The position numbers and the translations under genes were made by a program. A DNA stretch of 56,333 nucleotides from Acidobacteriota bacterium (GTDB taxonomy: Bacteria > Acidobacteriota > Terriglobia > UBA7540). Of this stretch, positions 48,552 through 56,333 are shown in pieces (the stretch's first letter is position 1; each line of letters begins with the position of its first letter). The notes under the pieces are model-generated. The model was not told the DNA's origin, did no database searches, and worked only from the letters and a program-made list of their open reading frames with translations. The DNA lies in the NCBI GenBank assembly GCA_902812365.1, contig CADDZC010000016.1, positions 1-56,333 of the forward strand. The letters run 5' to 3'.

Positions 48552-49208
48552 ATGGAGAACCACGAAATCAAGCCTGCGGAAGGAAGCATGAAGCGGCGGG
48601 AGCTGCTGAAAGTGCTCGGCACGGGCACGGCGGCGGCTCTAGTGCCGTTTCCGGCCGGGGCCGACCCCGGCCCGGGTCCAGCCGCCCGCGTCGCAACGGC
48701 CGGCGCCGCGGCGGAGACGTACCAGCCCAAAATTCTGACCGCCCACGAGTGGAAGACCATCCGCGTGCTGAGCGACATCATTATCCCCGCCGACGAGCGC
48801 AGCGGCAGCGCCACCCAGGCAGGCGTGCCGGAATTCATCGACGATTGGCTGGACTTTCGCCGCGGCCTGCTGCTGGACCAGATTCGGGGCGGGCTGACGT
48901 GGCTCGATATGGAGTGCAACCGGCTCTATCAGCACGACTTCGTCGAGTGCTCGGAAGCGGAACAGAAGCAAATCCTTGACCGCATCGCCTTCCCGGCCAA
49001 GGCCTCTCCCGAAGACGCCCCCGCCGTCGCCTTTTTCAACCGCCTGCGCGATCTGGTGGTGAGCGGATTCTTCTCGAGCCGGATGGGCGTTCAGGACTTG
49101 CCCTACCTCGGCAACAAAATGGTGGCGGAGTGGACGGGTTGTCCCCGTGAGGTGGTGGCCAAGATTCGCGAGAACGCCGAAAAACAGGTTCCGTCGCTCG
49201 GCCTATAG
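48552..49208 (+). CDS. Gluconate 2-dehydrogenase subunit 3-like protein with Tat signal
   Basis: A 218-residue protein of the gluconate 2-dehydrogenase subunit 3 family, which helps export and fold the FAD-carrying partner. A Tat signal, MKRRELLKVLGTGTAAALV, starts at residue 13 (ATG 48588 also has a GGAAGGA ribosome-binding sequence and may be the real start). The mature part has LTAHEWKTIRVLSDIIIPAD, GSATQAGVPEFIDDWLD, LLLDQIRGGLTWLD, and FFNRLRDLVVSGFFSSRMGVQDLPYLGNK, all family hallmarks. It lies 61 nt after the GMC gene, so the pair probably forms a Tat-exported periplasmic dehydrogenase. A cytochrome subunit is not encoded nearby. Confidence 0.92.
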   Translation: MENHEIKPAEGSMKRRELLKVLGTGTAAALVPFPAGADPGPGPAARVATAGAAAETYQPKILTAHEWKTIRVLSDIIIPADERSGSATQAGVPEFIDDWLDFRRGLLLDQIRGGLTWLDMECNRLYQHDFVECSEAEQKQILDRIAFPAKASPEDAPAVAFFNRLRDLVVSGFFSSRMGVQDLPYLGNKMVAEWTGCPREVVAKIRENAEKQVPSLGL

Positions 49209-49215
49209 CCGGCCG

Positions 49216-49803
49216 CTAGCCCGAGCTGACCCGCTCGCACAGCATCACCCGCTCCTCGGCATCCACTTCCCGCAGGCGAACTTCGATCACCTCGCTCGCC
49301 GAGGTTTGAACGGTGCGGCCGACGTAATTGGCCTCAATCGGCAGCTCGCGGTGCCCGCGATCGATCAGGACGCACAGCTCGACGCGGCGAGGCCGGCCGT
49401 GGTCGATCAGAGCATCCAGGGCGGCGCGCGTCGTGCGGCCGGTATAGAGCACGTCATCAATCAGGATTACCTTCTTGCCTTCCACACTGTAGCTCGCTCC
49501 CGAAGGCTGCACCACGGGTTTCTGATCGACCGTCGAGAGATCGTCGCGGTAAAAGGTGATATCGAGGGTTTCCACCGGCGGCCGGGATCTCTCGATTTCG
49601 GCGATTTTCTTCGCTAGCCGTTCGGCCAGCGGCACGCCGCGGCGGCGGATGCCGACCAGAACCAGGTCGTCGACCCCGTTGTTCCGCTCCAGGATTTCAT
49701 GCGCCAGCCGCACCAGGGTGCGTTCGATCTCCGAAGCCGACATCAACTGGCCCTTTTCGCGCACGCGCGACCCGGCCGGCTGGGCTTCCGCCACATCGCT
49801 CAT
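49216..49803 (-). CDS. pyrR: Bifunctional pyrimidine regulator/uracil phosphoribosyltransferase
   Basis: A 195-residue PRTase-fold protein. The PRPP-binding loop VILIDDVLYTGRTTRAALDAL is canonical PyrR. DDLVLVGIRRRGVPLAERLA, ITFYRDDLSTV and VELCVLIDRGHRELPIEANYVGRTVQTS also match. In Bacillus PyrR binds pyr mRNA to stop transcription and has uracil phosphoribosyltransferase activity. The first 18 residues are an extra polar stretch; a shorter start at Met21 would be closer to the usual length of about 180. It is not next to any pyr gene (pyrB is 47 kb away), so RNA control cannot be confirmed here. Confidence 0.94.
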   Translation of the reverse strand: MSDVAEAQPAGSRVREKGQLMSASEIERTLVRLAHEILERNNGVDDLVLVGIRRRGVPLAERLAKKIAEIERSRPPVETLDITFYRDDLSTVDQKPVVQPSGASYSVEGKKVILIDDVLYTGRTTRAALDALIDHGRPRRVELCVLIDRGHRELPIEANYVGRTVQTSASEVIEVRLREVDAEERVMLCERVSSG

Positions 49804-49911
49804 AAAAGACTCCCGCGCGGCATTATACACGGCCCGGGCGGTGGCGGCCAGGGAGCCGGCGATCCGCGGCGGCCCCTCCCATTCCGGCGGAACGGTGGCG
49901 CGCTTCCCTCG

Positions 49912-50613
49912 CTAGGGAGACCCGGCTGCTCGCCGCCTTTGAAACTCCCGCCGCAGGGCGTTGACGTAATGATCCGCCTCGCGGGTGGGCTTGGGAATCC
50001 GCAGGCCGTCGAGGCACGGTCGGATTAGTTCCACGGCGGTTCGCACCGAAACGCGATGTCCGGGGGTAATGAAGATCGGCCGTACCCCGTCGCGCGTTCG
50101 GAGCACGGTGCCCACCTGCTCCCCGTCCAGGATAAGAGGCGAGGTGGCGCCCCGGTGCGCTGCCGGCTCCGGATAGTCGCCCACCAGAAGCGCCTTCGCG
50201 CAGCCGATGGTCGGTTTATCCAGGAGTACGCCGAGATGGCAGGCGATTCCAAACCGCCTCGGATGGGCGCGGCCGTGGCCATCCACCAGAATCAGATCGG
50301 GTTCCGCGCGGAGCCGGGCGAACGCCTCCAGCAGCACCGGAGTTTCACGAAAGGACAGCAGGCCCGGCACGTAAGGAAAGCGCAGTGGGCGCCGGGCCGA
50401 GCGCCGCTCCACTTCCCGCAGTTCCGGATAACGATAGACGATCACGCCGGCGAAGGCGATCTCGGTTTCGGGATCAAAGGCCAGGTCGGCGCCGGCGACC
50501 GAGCGAATGGGATCGAACCGGTCCTCGAGAATCACCCGTTCGCGCCAGCGCTCCTGGAAGCGCATGGCCTCGCGCGGTGTGAGATTCCAGCGGGTTTGAA
50601 ACCGAGGCTTCAT
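49912..50613 (-). CDS. nfi: Endonuclease V
   Basis: A 233-residue deoxyinosine 3'-endonuclease for repair of deaminated adenine. The first catalytic Asp is in VAGADLAFD. YVPGLLSFRETPVLLEAF contains the tyrosine wedge and the catalytic Glu, and VDGHGRAHPRRFGIACHLGVLL holds the catalytic aspartate. TIGCAKALLVG and FITPGHRVSVRTAVELI finish the fold. All active-site residues are present. It is upstream of pyrR on the same strand, with 108 nt between them. The start is ATG 50613. Confidence 0.94.
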   Translation of the reverse strand: MKPRFQTRWNLTPREAMRFQERWRERVILEDRFDPIRSVAGADLAFDPETEIAFAGVIVYRYPELREVERRSARRPLRFPYVPGLLSFRETPVLLEAFARLRAEPDLILVDGHGRAHPRRFGIACHLGVLLDKPTIGCAKALLVGDYPEPAAHRGATSPLILDGEQVGTVLRTRDGVRPIFITPGHRVSVRTAVELIRPCLDGLRIPKPTREADHYVNALRREFQRRRAAGSP

Positions 50614-50781
50614 GCCGGCTCGCCGCCGCGGCGCCCGGATATCATAGCAGCCCCCGGGGGGGGCCGGAGAGAGCGCCCGCGCCGCCCGGCCCCGCGCAAC
50701 TTTTCGCTTGCCCGCCCGCGCGATGGCGTTAGACTGGAATTTTGAAACGTTCGCTACAGGTCATCACTAGGGGGTCAAGGC

Positions 50782-52449
50782 ATGCCAACGGTTTATGATG
50801 CTGTCGTCGTGGGGTCGGGCGCTGCCGGCGGGATGGCGGCCACGGAGCTATGTCTCAAGGGCCTCAAGGTCCTGCTGCTCGAAGCCGGACCCAAGCTCGA
50901 CCTGGCGATGGACTTTCATCACCACGCGAAGCCTTACGAGTTTCCCTTTCGCGGGAGAATTCGGCCGGCCGAGCGCGCCAAGTACAACTACGCCGCCAAC
51001 GAATGGAACAAGCCGCATTTCATCAACGAGCTCGAGCATCCCTACACGGGGAAGCCTTTCGTGTGGGTGCGGGCCCGCTGCGTGGGCGGCAAGACGCTCC
51101 ACTGGGGATTGGTGTCGCTGCGTTTCAGTCCGCGCGACTTTCGAGCCGCCAGTTACGACGGCTACGGCGAGAATTGGCCGATCTCTTACGAGGATGTGGA
51201 ACCCTATTACACGCGGGTGGAGCGGATGATTGGAGTGTGCGGGCACGCCGACCATCTCGAAAACAATCCCGACAGCCACTTCCTGAGGCCGGTGCCGTTC
51301 ACCTGCCCGGAGGTGATCTTCAAGAAGGCGGTGGAAAGCAAGCTTCCCGGCCGGCACGTCATTTACGGCCGCTCGGCCGTGGTCACGGAGCCGTTTAACG
51401 GCCGCGTGCCGTGCCACTACTGCGGGCACTGCGGCCGGGTTTGTAACGTCGGCGCTTCTTTCAGCTTTCCCGGGGCGCTCCTGCCCATCGCCGAGAAGAC
51501 CGGCAATCTCACTTTGCGGCCGAACGCGGTGGCCTGGAAGGTGCTGACCGACAAGGAGGGCAAGGCGAAGAGCGTGCTCTTTGTGGATCGCCTGACCCGC
51601 CAGCCGGAAGAGGCTTTTGGCAAAGTGATTGTGCTCGGGGCGGGGGCTCTGGAATCCACCCGCATCCTCCTGAACTCGCGGAACGAAGAGCATCCGGCCG
51701 GCCTCGGTAATTCCAGCGGCGTCTTGGGGAAGTATTTCTGCGAGCAGATCATGGCCGGCGACATTATGGGCATAGTGCCCTCGCTGCGGGGGCGCCGCTC
51801 GTTCGCCGATGACGCGCGTCCGGACGGCACCGGCATTTACATTCCGCGCTTCCGGAATCTCGAGCAGCGGCATCCCCGTTTCATTCGCGGTTACGGCTTC
51901 GAGGGGGGCGGCGGGAGCGGCGAGTTTCCGGGCTTCGCGCGCAAAATTCCCGGCTTCGGGGCGAAGTTCAAGGAGGAAGTGAAGAAGCATTACGCCACCA
52001 TCATGAGCATCGGATCGTTTGGGGAGGTCTTGCCGCGGCCGGAAAACTACGTGGAGATTGACCCGGTGGTCCGGGATGCTTGGGGCATTCCGGTGCTGCG
52101 CATCAACGTCGAGTGGGGGTCCAACGAACTCGCCATGGCCCAAGACATGGTCGAGACGCAACGGGAGATGTTCCACGCGGCGGGCATCGAGGTGCTTTCC
52201 GAGCGCACGCGCCCGCTGGCACCGGGCTGGAGCATTCACGAGGCGGGCACGGCTCGGATGGGCGACGATCCGAAGAAGTCCGTGCTGAACAAATGGAATC
52301 AATGCCATGATGTGAAAAACCTTTTTGTGGTGGACGCGGCCTGTTTCGTCAACTCGACGGAGAAGAATCCCACGCTCACCATCCTCACGCTCGCCATGCG
52401 GGCCGCCGACTACATTGCGGACGAAATGCGGCGAGGAACGTTCGGATGA
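50782..52449 (+). CDS. GMC-family oxidoreductase with four-cysteine motif, second copy
   Basis: A 555-residue relative of the 46781-48490 product. The FAD loop is YDAVVVGSGAAGGMAATELCL. GGKTLHWGLVSLRF, NWPISYEDVEPYYTRVERMIGVCG and the C-terminal SIHEAGTARMGDD...NPTLTILTLAMR match its paralogue. The four-cysteine motif CHYCGHCGRVC lies at residues 211-221. The start ATG 50782 has AGGGGG upstream. No subunit 3 gene follows; instead the next genes are convergent two-component genes. It either shares the single subunit 3 or works alone. Surface regions differ, for example the insert around GFEGGGGSGEFPGF, so the substrate is probably different. Confidence 0.9.
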   Translation: MPTVYDAVVVGSGAAGGMAATELCLKGLKVLLLEAGPKLDLAMDFHHHAKPYEFPFRGRIRPAERAKYNYAANEWNKPHFINELEHPYTGKPFVWVRARCVGGKTLHWGLVSLRFSPRDFRAASYDGYGENWPISYEDVEPYYTRVERMIGVCGHADHLENNPDSHFLRPVPFTCPEVIFKKAVESKLPGRHVIYGRSAVVTEPFNGRVPCHYCGHCGRVCNVGASFSFPGALLPIAEKTGNLTLRPNAVAWKVLTDKEGKAKSVLFVDRLTRQPEEAFGKVIVLGAGALESTRILLNSRNEEHPAGLGNSSGVLGKYFCEQIMAGDIMGIVPSLRGRRSFADDARPDGTGIYIPRFRNLEQRHPRFIRGYGFEGGGGSGEFPGFARKIPGFGAKFKEEVKKHYATIMSIGSFGEVLPRPENYVEIDPVVRDAWGIPVLRINVEWGSNELAMAQDMVETQREMFHAAGIEVLSERTRPLAPGWSIHEAGTARMGDDPKKSVLNKWNQCHDVKNLFVVDAACFVNSTEKNPTLTILTLAMRAADYIADEMRRGTFG

Positions 52450-52500
52450 GCGGGCGGCGCAGAGTGCCGCCCGGCCGGGCGATGACGTCGCCCCGCCGGC

Positions 52501-53175
52501 TCACGGCTGGGGAATCAGCCCGCGCTTGACGGCGTAGAGCACCAGCTCCGCCGTGCGGTGCACCCCCAGCGTCTCCATGACCCGAGCCCGGTGCACGGCC
52601 ACCGTGTTGACGCTGATCTCGAGCAGCGTGGCGATTTCCTTGTTCGACTTGCCCTGGGCGATCAACTGGAATACTTCCTTTTCGCGGAGCGTCAGGTTGT
52701 CGTAAGGGTCGGCGACCGCCTCCGGCTTGGCGCCACCCTTCAGGGTCTCAATCACCAGGTTGGAGATCGACGGGCTCATGTAGGCTCCGCCCTGGGCCAG
52801 CGCCATGATGGCCTGGGGAAGGTCCACGTCGACGGCGTCTTTGAGGATGTACCCCTTGGCCCCCGCCTCGAAAGCCTTGCGGACGTAAGCCTCGTTCGAG
52901 TACATGCTGAGGATCAGCACCTTGATCTCGGGGTTGGCCTTCAGGATTTCCTGCGTCGCCTCCAGGCCGCCGATTTCGGGCATGGAGAGGTCCATGACGA
53001 CGACGTCGGGCCGCAGGCGGCCGGCCAGCTCGATGGCCGACAGCCCGGTGTTGGCCTCGCCCACCACCCTCAGCCGGGGATCATCCTCGAGCATCCGGCG
53101 AAATCCCTGCCGGACGAGCGCGTGATCTTCCGCCAGCAAGACTCGCACTTTCTTCTCCGCATTCGGTGCCGTCAT
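52501..53175 (-). CDS. NarL-family response regulator
   Basis: A 224-residue two-domain regulator. The receiver (residues about 10-128) has the acidic pair in LLAEDHALVRQG, the phosphorylation Asp in PDVVVMDLSMPEIGG, a conserved Thr/Ser replaced by Ser in VLILSMYSNEAYV and the Lys in GYILKDA. A LuxR-type HTH follows (NLTLREKEVFQLIAQGKSNK, then EIATLLEISVNTVAVHR). It lies 5 nt after the histidine kinase gene, so the two form a pair. ATG 53175 is chosen because it starts just before the receiver. Target genes could include the neighbouring GMC dehydrogenase, but nothing in the sequence proves that. Confidence 0.95.
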   Translation of the reverse strand: MTAPNAEKKVRVLLAEDHALVRQGFRRMLEDDPRLRVVGEANTGLSAIELAGRLRPDVVVMDLSMPEIGGLEATQEILKANPEIKVLILSMYSNEAYVRKAFEAGAKGYILKDAVDVDLPQAIMALAQGGAYMSPSISNLVIETLKGGAKPEAVADPYDNLTLREKEVFQLIAQGKSNKEIATLLEISVNTVAVHRARVMETLGVHRTAELVLYAVKRGLIPQP

Positions 53176-53180
53176 CGCTT

Positions 53181-54629
53181 TCAGCTCGCTTTCTCGACGC
53201 TCGGTTTCAATTCGCGCCGGGGAATCCGCACGCTGACCGTGGTGCCCGCCCCGGGAGCCGACCGAATCGCCAGGGTGCCATTCAGATGCTCGGCGCGCTC
53301 CCGCATCCCCATCAATCCCAGCCCTTCCGGGGAATCGCGCCGCGACCGGGCGGGGCCCTCGAACCCCCTGCCGCAATCCTCGATTTCCAGGCTCAGGCAT
53401 CCGCCCTCTTCTTTCAATCTTACCCGGGCTTCCGGGCTGCCGGAATGCCGCGCCACGTTGCTGAGGGCTTCCTGAACGATGCGGTACAGGTGAACGGCGG
53501 CCTCGGGCGGTACGGCGCCGTCGGCCATGCTCGCCTCGAAGCTGACGTGGATTCCGGTCTGCCGCGCAAACTGCCTCGCCAGCCAGCGCAAGGCCTGCTC
53601 GAGGCCAAAATCATCGAGAATGGCGGGGTGGAACATCTGCGACTGGTCGCGCACCTTCTGCAGCGTCTCCTGCACGATCCCTTGCACCGACTGGACTTCC
53701 CGGACCAGCGCCGCCACCTCCGGCGAGTTTTGGCCCTCCGACTTGCGGGCCGCCCGACTCAACACCGCTCCGATGGCGGTGAGAATCTGCCCGAATTCGT
53801 CGTGGAGGTCCCGCGCCACCCGCCGCAGCGTCTCTTCCTGCACGTCGATCAGCTTCCAGGAGAGCTTCTGCAACTGGGCCGACTGCGACTGAAGCTGTTC
53901 GGCCAGGTGGTGGAGGCGCTCGAAGGTGCGGCGGTTGGCCTCGAAAACATACAGCCCGGTGCCGAGGGCGAGGAGGAACAGCACGCCGACGAGCACCAGC
54001 ACGTCCCGTTTCACCCGCCCGTAGACCAGGTTGATCGTCTCGGCGGCCTCCACCTGCGTCTGGTAGTTGAGCGCCAAGAGGCGGGCGGCGATCTCGGAGA
54101 TCACCGCCCGCTTGCTCTCCAGCTCGGTTTGAATCAGCCGCCGCGCCTCCGCTTCGCGGCCGCGCGCCGCCAGCGCGAAGGCCCGGTCCGTCGAGTGCCA
54201 GTAATCCGCCAGACTCAAGCGCAACTGCGCCCGCTTGTCGCGGGCCATCTCCCGAGTCCCGGGCGTGGTCACGGCGAAACGGTCTTCCAGCCGCAAGGCG
54301 TCATTCATGTCGCTGTGGAGCCGGTCGAAGGCGGCGCGCCAATCCGCCATCGGATACTTCGACTCGCCCAGCGTCAGGTCTCGCAGCGAGATGGCCAGCA
54401 GATAGGCGTCGTTCTGGAGGCGGAGCAACTGGAGCGAGTCCTTGCGATTTTTCTCGACTACGTTGACCTGGAAATCCTCCAGCCACCGAATCTCGTGCAG
54501 AGCGTAGAGCGCAAAGACGACAAACGCCGACAGAATGACGCACAGCCCCGCCCACAAGCGCCGCGACGGCGACGGAATCTCCGCCAGAAATTCGCGCGGG
54601 GTTGGCCGCTCGCCTCGGGGCTCGCTCAT
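53181..54629 (-). CDS. Sensor histidine kinase, HisKA_3/NarX type
   Basis: A 482-residue membrane kinase. Two transmembrane helices (GLCVILSAFVVFALYAL and DVLVLVGVLFLLALGTGLYVF) flank an extracytoplasmic helical sensor domain of about 160 residues that resembles a four-helix bundle (CHASE3 or 4HB type). The cytoplasmic part has a coiled coil, the HisKA_3 phosphorylation site His in RRVARDLHDEFGQILTAIG and the HATPase with YRIVQEALSNVARHSG, DCGRGFEGP and GLGLMGMRERAEHLNG. It precedes its response regulator by 5 nt and follows the FG-GAP protein gene by 7 nt. ATG 54629 is chosen to avoid overlap with the upstream gene. The signal is unknown. Confidence 0.95.
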   Translation of the reverse strand: MSEPRGERPTPREFLAEIPSPSRRLWAGLCVILSAFVVFALYALHEIRWLEDFQVNVVEKNRKDSLQLLRLQNDAYLLAISLRDLTLGESKYPMADWRAAFDRLHSDMNDALRLEDRFAVTTPGTREMARDKRAQLRLSLADYWHSTDRAFALAARGREAEARRLIQTELESKRAVISEIAARLLALNYQTQVEAAETINLVYGRVKRDVLVLVGVLFLLALGTGLYVFEANRRTFERLHHLAEQLQSQSAQLQKLSWKLIDVQEETLRRVARDLHDEFGQILTAIGAVLSRAARKSEGQNSPEVAALVREVQSVQGIVQETLQKVRDQSQMFHPAILDDFGLEQALRWLARQFARQTGIHVSFEASMADGAVPPEAAVHLYRIVQEALSNVARHSGSPEARVRLKEEGGCLSLEIEDCGRGFEGPARSRRDSPEGLGLMGMRERAEHLNGTLAIRSAPGAGTTVSVRIPRRELKPSVEKAS

Positions 54630-54636
54630 GGCCGGG

Positions 54637-56333
54637 TTACCCGCTGCGCGGACGGAACGGCGCCTCGTCCACAATCCCCTTCACCTCATCCACCACGTAA
54701 CTGCGCCCGGCGGCCAGTTCTCCAAACTCCTGGCTGATGCCGCTCGGCCAGTCCAATTTCACGCGCGAGACCGTCTGGCGCCCCCCCAACCCGAAGGTGA
54801 CGCTGCGGTCGGATTGCGACAGATAGCTCGACCCGCTCTTGACGGTCAGCCAGCGCGCCCCGTCCGGGGTCCAGATGCGCACGTTCGTGCCGATGCCGTC
54901 GCGATTGGATTTCACCCCCAGGGTGCGGAACCGGATGGCCTGATTCCTCGCGCCGTCGTTGCGGTAAAGGTAGGCGGGGCCGTTGTTGGTGGTCATCAGA
55001 ATGTCCAGGTCGCCGTCGTTGTCATAGTCGCCGTAAGCGGCGCCGCGGGCCACCTTGGGCGCGGCGAAGGAGCCGCCGAGCAGCGCGGTGACGTCGCGGA
55101 ACCGGTCGTGACCCTCGTTGTGAAACAGGTGGGGTGGCTCGGCGTAATGGACCATCGAGTCGACGCGGGCGATGCCTTCGTCAATGTGGCCGTCGGCCAC
55201 GAACAGGTCGAGCCGCCCGTCCAGATCGACGTCGAAGAAAAAACAACCGAAGCCGAGCGTTAGCCGGCTCGACTTGCCCACCTCCGACGCCGGCGCCTCG
55301 TCGATAAAGAAGCCGTGGCCTTCGTTGCGGTACAGCCCCACCATCTGGTTGGAAAAGTTCGTCACCACCAGGCTGGGCAGCCCCGAGTTGTCATAATCGG
55401 CGGCGTCCACGCCCATGCCGGCGCGCGCCACGCCGTCTTCGCTGAAGGCCACGCCGGCCGTCACCGCCGTTTCCGAAAACGTGCCGTCGCGGTTGTTGTG
55501 ATAGAGTTTGTTGGGCTGGGTATCGTTGGCGATGAACACATCCGGCCAGCCGTCTTGATCGTAGTCGATCATCGTCAGGCCCAGGGATTTCGAGGTGGGA
55601 TCATGCAGGCCGGCCCGCCCGGTGACATCCTCGAAGGTTCCGTCTCCCCGATTGCGGAACAGCCAGCACGTGGCGCCCGGATAGGCCTCCGGCGTGCAGT
55701 AGGATTTGGCGCGGCCGTCGAGCGAGCAATAGATGTCGGTGGCCGGCGACCAGCGGACGTAATTGGCCACCAGCAGGTCCAGGTGGCCGTCCCGATCATA
55801 GTCGAACCAGAGCGCCGACGTGCTCAGGCTGCTGTAACCCTCCAGCCCGGCTTCCCGCGTGACCTCGCGAAACGTGCCGTTGCCCTGGTTGTGAAAGAGG
55901 CGATTCTGGCCGTAGCAGGTGATGTAGACGTCGGGGAATCCGTCGTTGTCATAATCGCCGACCGCCACGCCAATGCCGTACATTTCTTGGTCCAGGCCGG
56001 CGGCGCGGGTGACGTCGGTGAAGGTGCCGTTGCGGTTATTCCGATAAAGCTTCATCGTCGAGCGCCCGCGGACGTGCCCCGGCCAGTCCCGGCTGTTGAC
56101 CAGCAGAATGTCGGGCCAGCCGTCACTGTCATAGTCCAGGAACGCGCAGCCGGAGCCGAGCGTCTCGGGCAGATACTTCTTCCCAAACGCCCCCGAATTG
56201 TGCTCGAAGTCAATGCCGGCCGGCCGCCGAACCGCGGGGGGATTGATTGACCGCGGCTCCTGGGTGCGGTAAGGTTGAAGACAGATGAACCGGCGAGACC
56301 TCCTGAAGATGCTGGCGGGGGCCGGCGGCGGCA
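54637..56333 (-). CDS. CRTAC1-like FG-GAP/ASPIC-UnbV repeat protein, 5' end outside window
   Basis: A large secreted-type beta-propeller protein, at least 565 residues. Many repeats of the form DYDNDGFPDVYI(T/A) bind Ca2+ like integrin FG-GAP units (for example VGDYDNDGFPDVYITCYGQN, MIDYDQDGWPDVFIANDTQP, FFDVDLDGRLDLFVADGHID). The N-terminal part GIDFEHNSGAFGKKYLPETL is typical of the family and lies upstream of ATG 56055. The C-terminal ASPIC/UnbV domain ends it (GIGTNVRIWTPDGARWLTVK ... VDEV). The frame stays open to 56333 with no ATG, GTG or TTG upstream of 56055, so the true start is probably beyond the edge. It is 7 nt before the kinase gene. Confidence 0.9.
   Translation of the reverse strand, partial: PPPAPASIFRRSRRFICLQPYRTQEPRSINPPAVRRPAGIDFEHNSGAFGKKYLPETLGSGCAFLDYDSDGWPDILLVNSRDWPGHVRGRSTMKLYRNNRNGTFTDVTRAAGLDQEMYGIGVAVGDYDNDGFPDVYITCYGQNRLFHNQGNGTFREVTREAGLEGYSSLSTSALWFDYDRDGHLDLLVANYVRWSPATDIYCSLDGRAKSYCTPEAYPGATCWLFRNRGDGTFEDVTGRAGLHDPTSKSLGLTMIDYDQDGWPDVFIANDTQPNKLYHNNRDGTFSETAVTAGVAFSEDGVARAGMGVDAADYDNSGLPSLVVTNFSNQMVGLYRNEGHGFFIDEAPASEVGKSSRLTLGFGCFFFDVDLDGRLDLFVADGHIDEGIARVDSMVHYAEPPHLFHNEGHDRFRDVTALLGGSFAAPKVARGAAYGDYDNDGDLDILMTTNNGPAYLYRNDGARNQAIRFRTLGVKSNRDGIGTNVRIWTPDGARWLTVKSGSSYLSQSDRSVTFGLGGRQTVSRVKLDWPSGISQEFGELAAGRSYVVDEVKGIVDEAPFRPRSG
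56285..56333 (+). CDS. Possible start of a Tat-signal protein, cut by the window edge
   Basis: ATG at 56285 opens MNRRDLLKMLAGAGGG, a textbook twin-arginine signal start, with no stop before the edge. Third positions are G or C almost throughout, as in real genes here. It would be divergent from the UnbV-type gene and would overlap it if that gene starts beyond the window. Only 16 residues are visible and there is no strong ribosome-binding sequence, so this is tentative. Confidence 0.4.
   Translation, partial: MNRRDLLKMLAGAGGG

Noticed and set aside
46931-48919. Open minus-strand frame of more than 600 codons across the first GMC gene
   Set aside because: It is antisense to a clear FAD enzyme; its composition (Arg, His, Pro-rich) and lack of any domain mark it as a shadow of high-GC coding DNA.
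50848-52308. Open minus-strand frame of about 486 codons across the second GMC gene
   Set aside because: Antisense shadow of the GMC coding region, with no domain or plausible start.
53166-54737. Long plus-strand frame over the histidine kinase gene
   Set aside because: Antisense to an intact two-component kinase; no recognisable protein features.
1-56333. tRNA, rRNA, CRISPR array, insertion sequence or prophage
   Set aside because: Reading the gaps gave no cloverleaf with CCA-type ends, no regular direct repeats and no transposase or integrase frame; a covariance-model scan would be more sensitive for RNAs.

Overview
The window is a high-GC, gene-dense stretch of bacterial chromosome with about 58 protein-coding genes. 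I found no rRNA, tRNA, CRISPR array, transposase or integrase. Three things suggest an acidobacterium of the Solibacter/Bryobacter kind: GMC dehydrogenases with a gluconate-dehydrogenase-type small subunit, an ASPIC/UnbV (CRTAC1-like) repeat protein, and many Tat-type signal sequences. This is an inference from gene content; no marker gene in the window settles it.

Layout. 0-0.5 kb: an XRE regulator with palindromes upstream. 0.7-8 kb: pyrB on the minus strand, divergent from an aromatic amino acid cluster trpC-trpF-trpB-trpA-aroQ-aroF-tyrA. 8-10 kb: a DinB-like protein and both subunits of a 3-oxoacid CoA-transferase. 10-13.5 kb, minus strand: methyltransferase, ATP-grasp ligase, TetR regulator and pheA in a row, the last two overlapping. 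13.7-23 kb: nadE, a gamma-glutamylcyclotransferase-like protein, a YpdA-like flavoprotein, a TauE/SafE permease, two paralogous secreted proteins, an FtsB/DivIC-like protein, a phosphohexomutase and an AI-2E-type permease. 23.3-27.6 kb: a complex I membrane-arm module nuoJ-K-L'-M-N, in which nuoL is reduced to its C-terminal tail and several conserved charged residues of K, M and N are replaced. 27.9-35.5 kb: esterase, CNNM/CorC-like protein, SAM hydrolase, sugar phosphate isomerase, a Tat-exported unknown, UspA, an Nramp transporter and a small proline-rich protein. 36-39.6 kb: purSL-purQ. 39.6-42.9 kb, minus strand: prepilin peptidase, glycosyltransferase, hemD and an unknown. 43-46.6 kb: a sulfur-carrier cysteine pathway (cysM, an 81-residue unknown, JAMM protease, CysO-like carrier, MoeZ-like activator). 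46.8-52.4 kb: two GMC oxidoreductases, a gluconate-dehydrogenase subunit 3 protein, pyrR and endonuclease V. 52.5-56.3 kb, minus strand: a NarL-type response regulator and its histidine kinase, directly downstream of an FG-GAP/UnbV repeat protein that runs to the window edge.

How genes work together. The aroF, aroQ, tyrA, pheA and trp enzymes cover entry to the shikimate pathway, chorismate mutase and the Tyr, Phe and late Trp branches; trpE, trpG and trpD are absent. The cysM-mec-cysO-moeZ set fits protein-thiocarboxylate-dependent cysteine synthesis: MoeZ activates and sulfurates the CysO C-terminus, CysM attaches the alanyl part, and the JAMM protease releases cysteine. The CysO-like protein here carries 17 residues after its Gly-Gly, so it would need trimming first. 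The most unusual items are the degenerate Nuo module, the tailed sulfur carrier with its unknown neighbour, and the methyltransferase/ATP-grasp/TetR/PheA operon.
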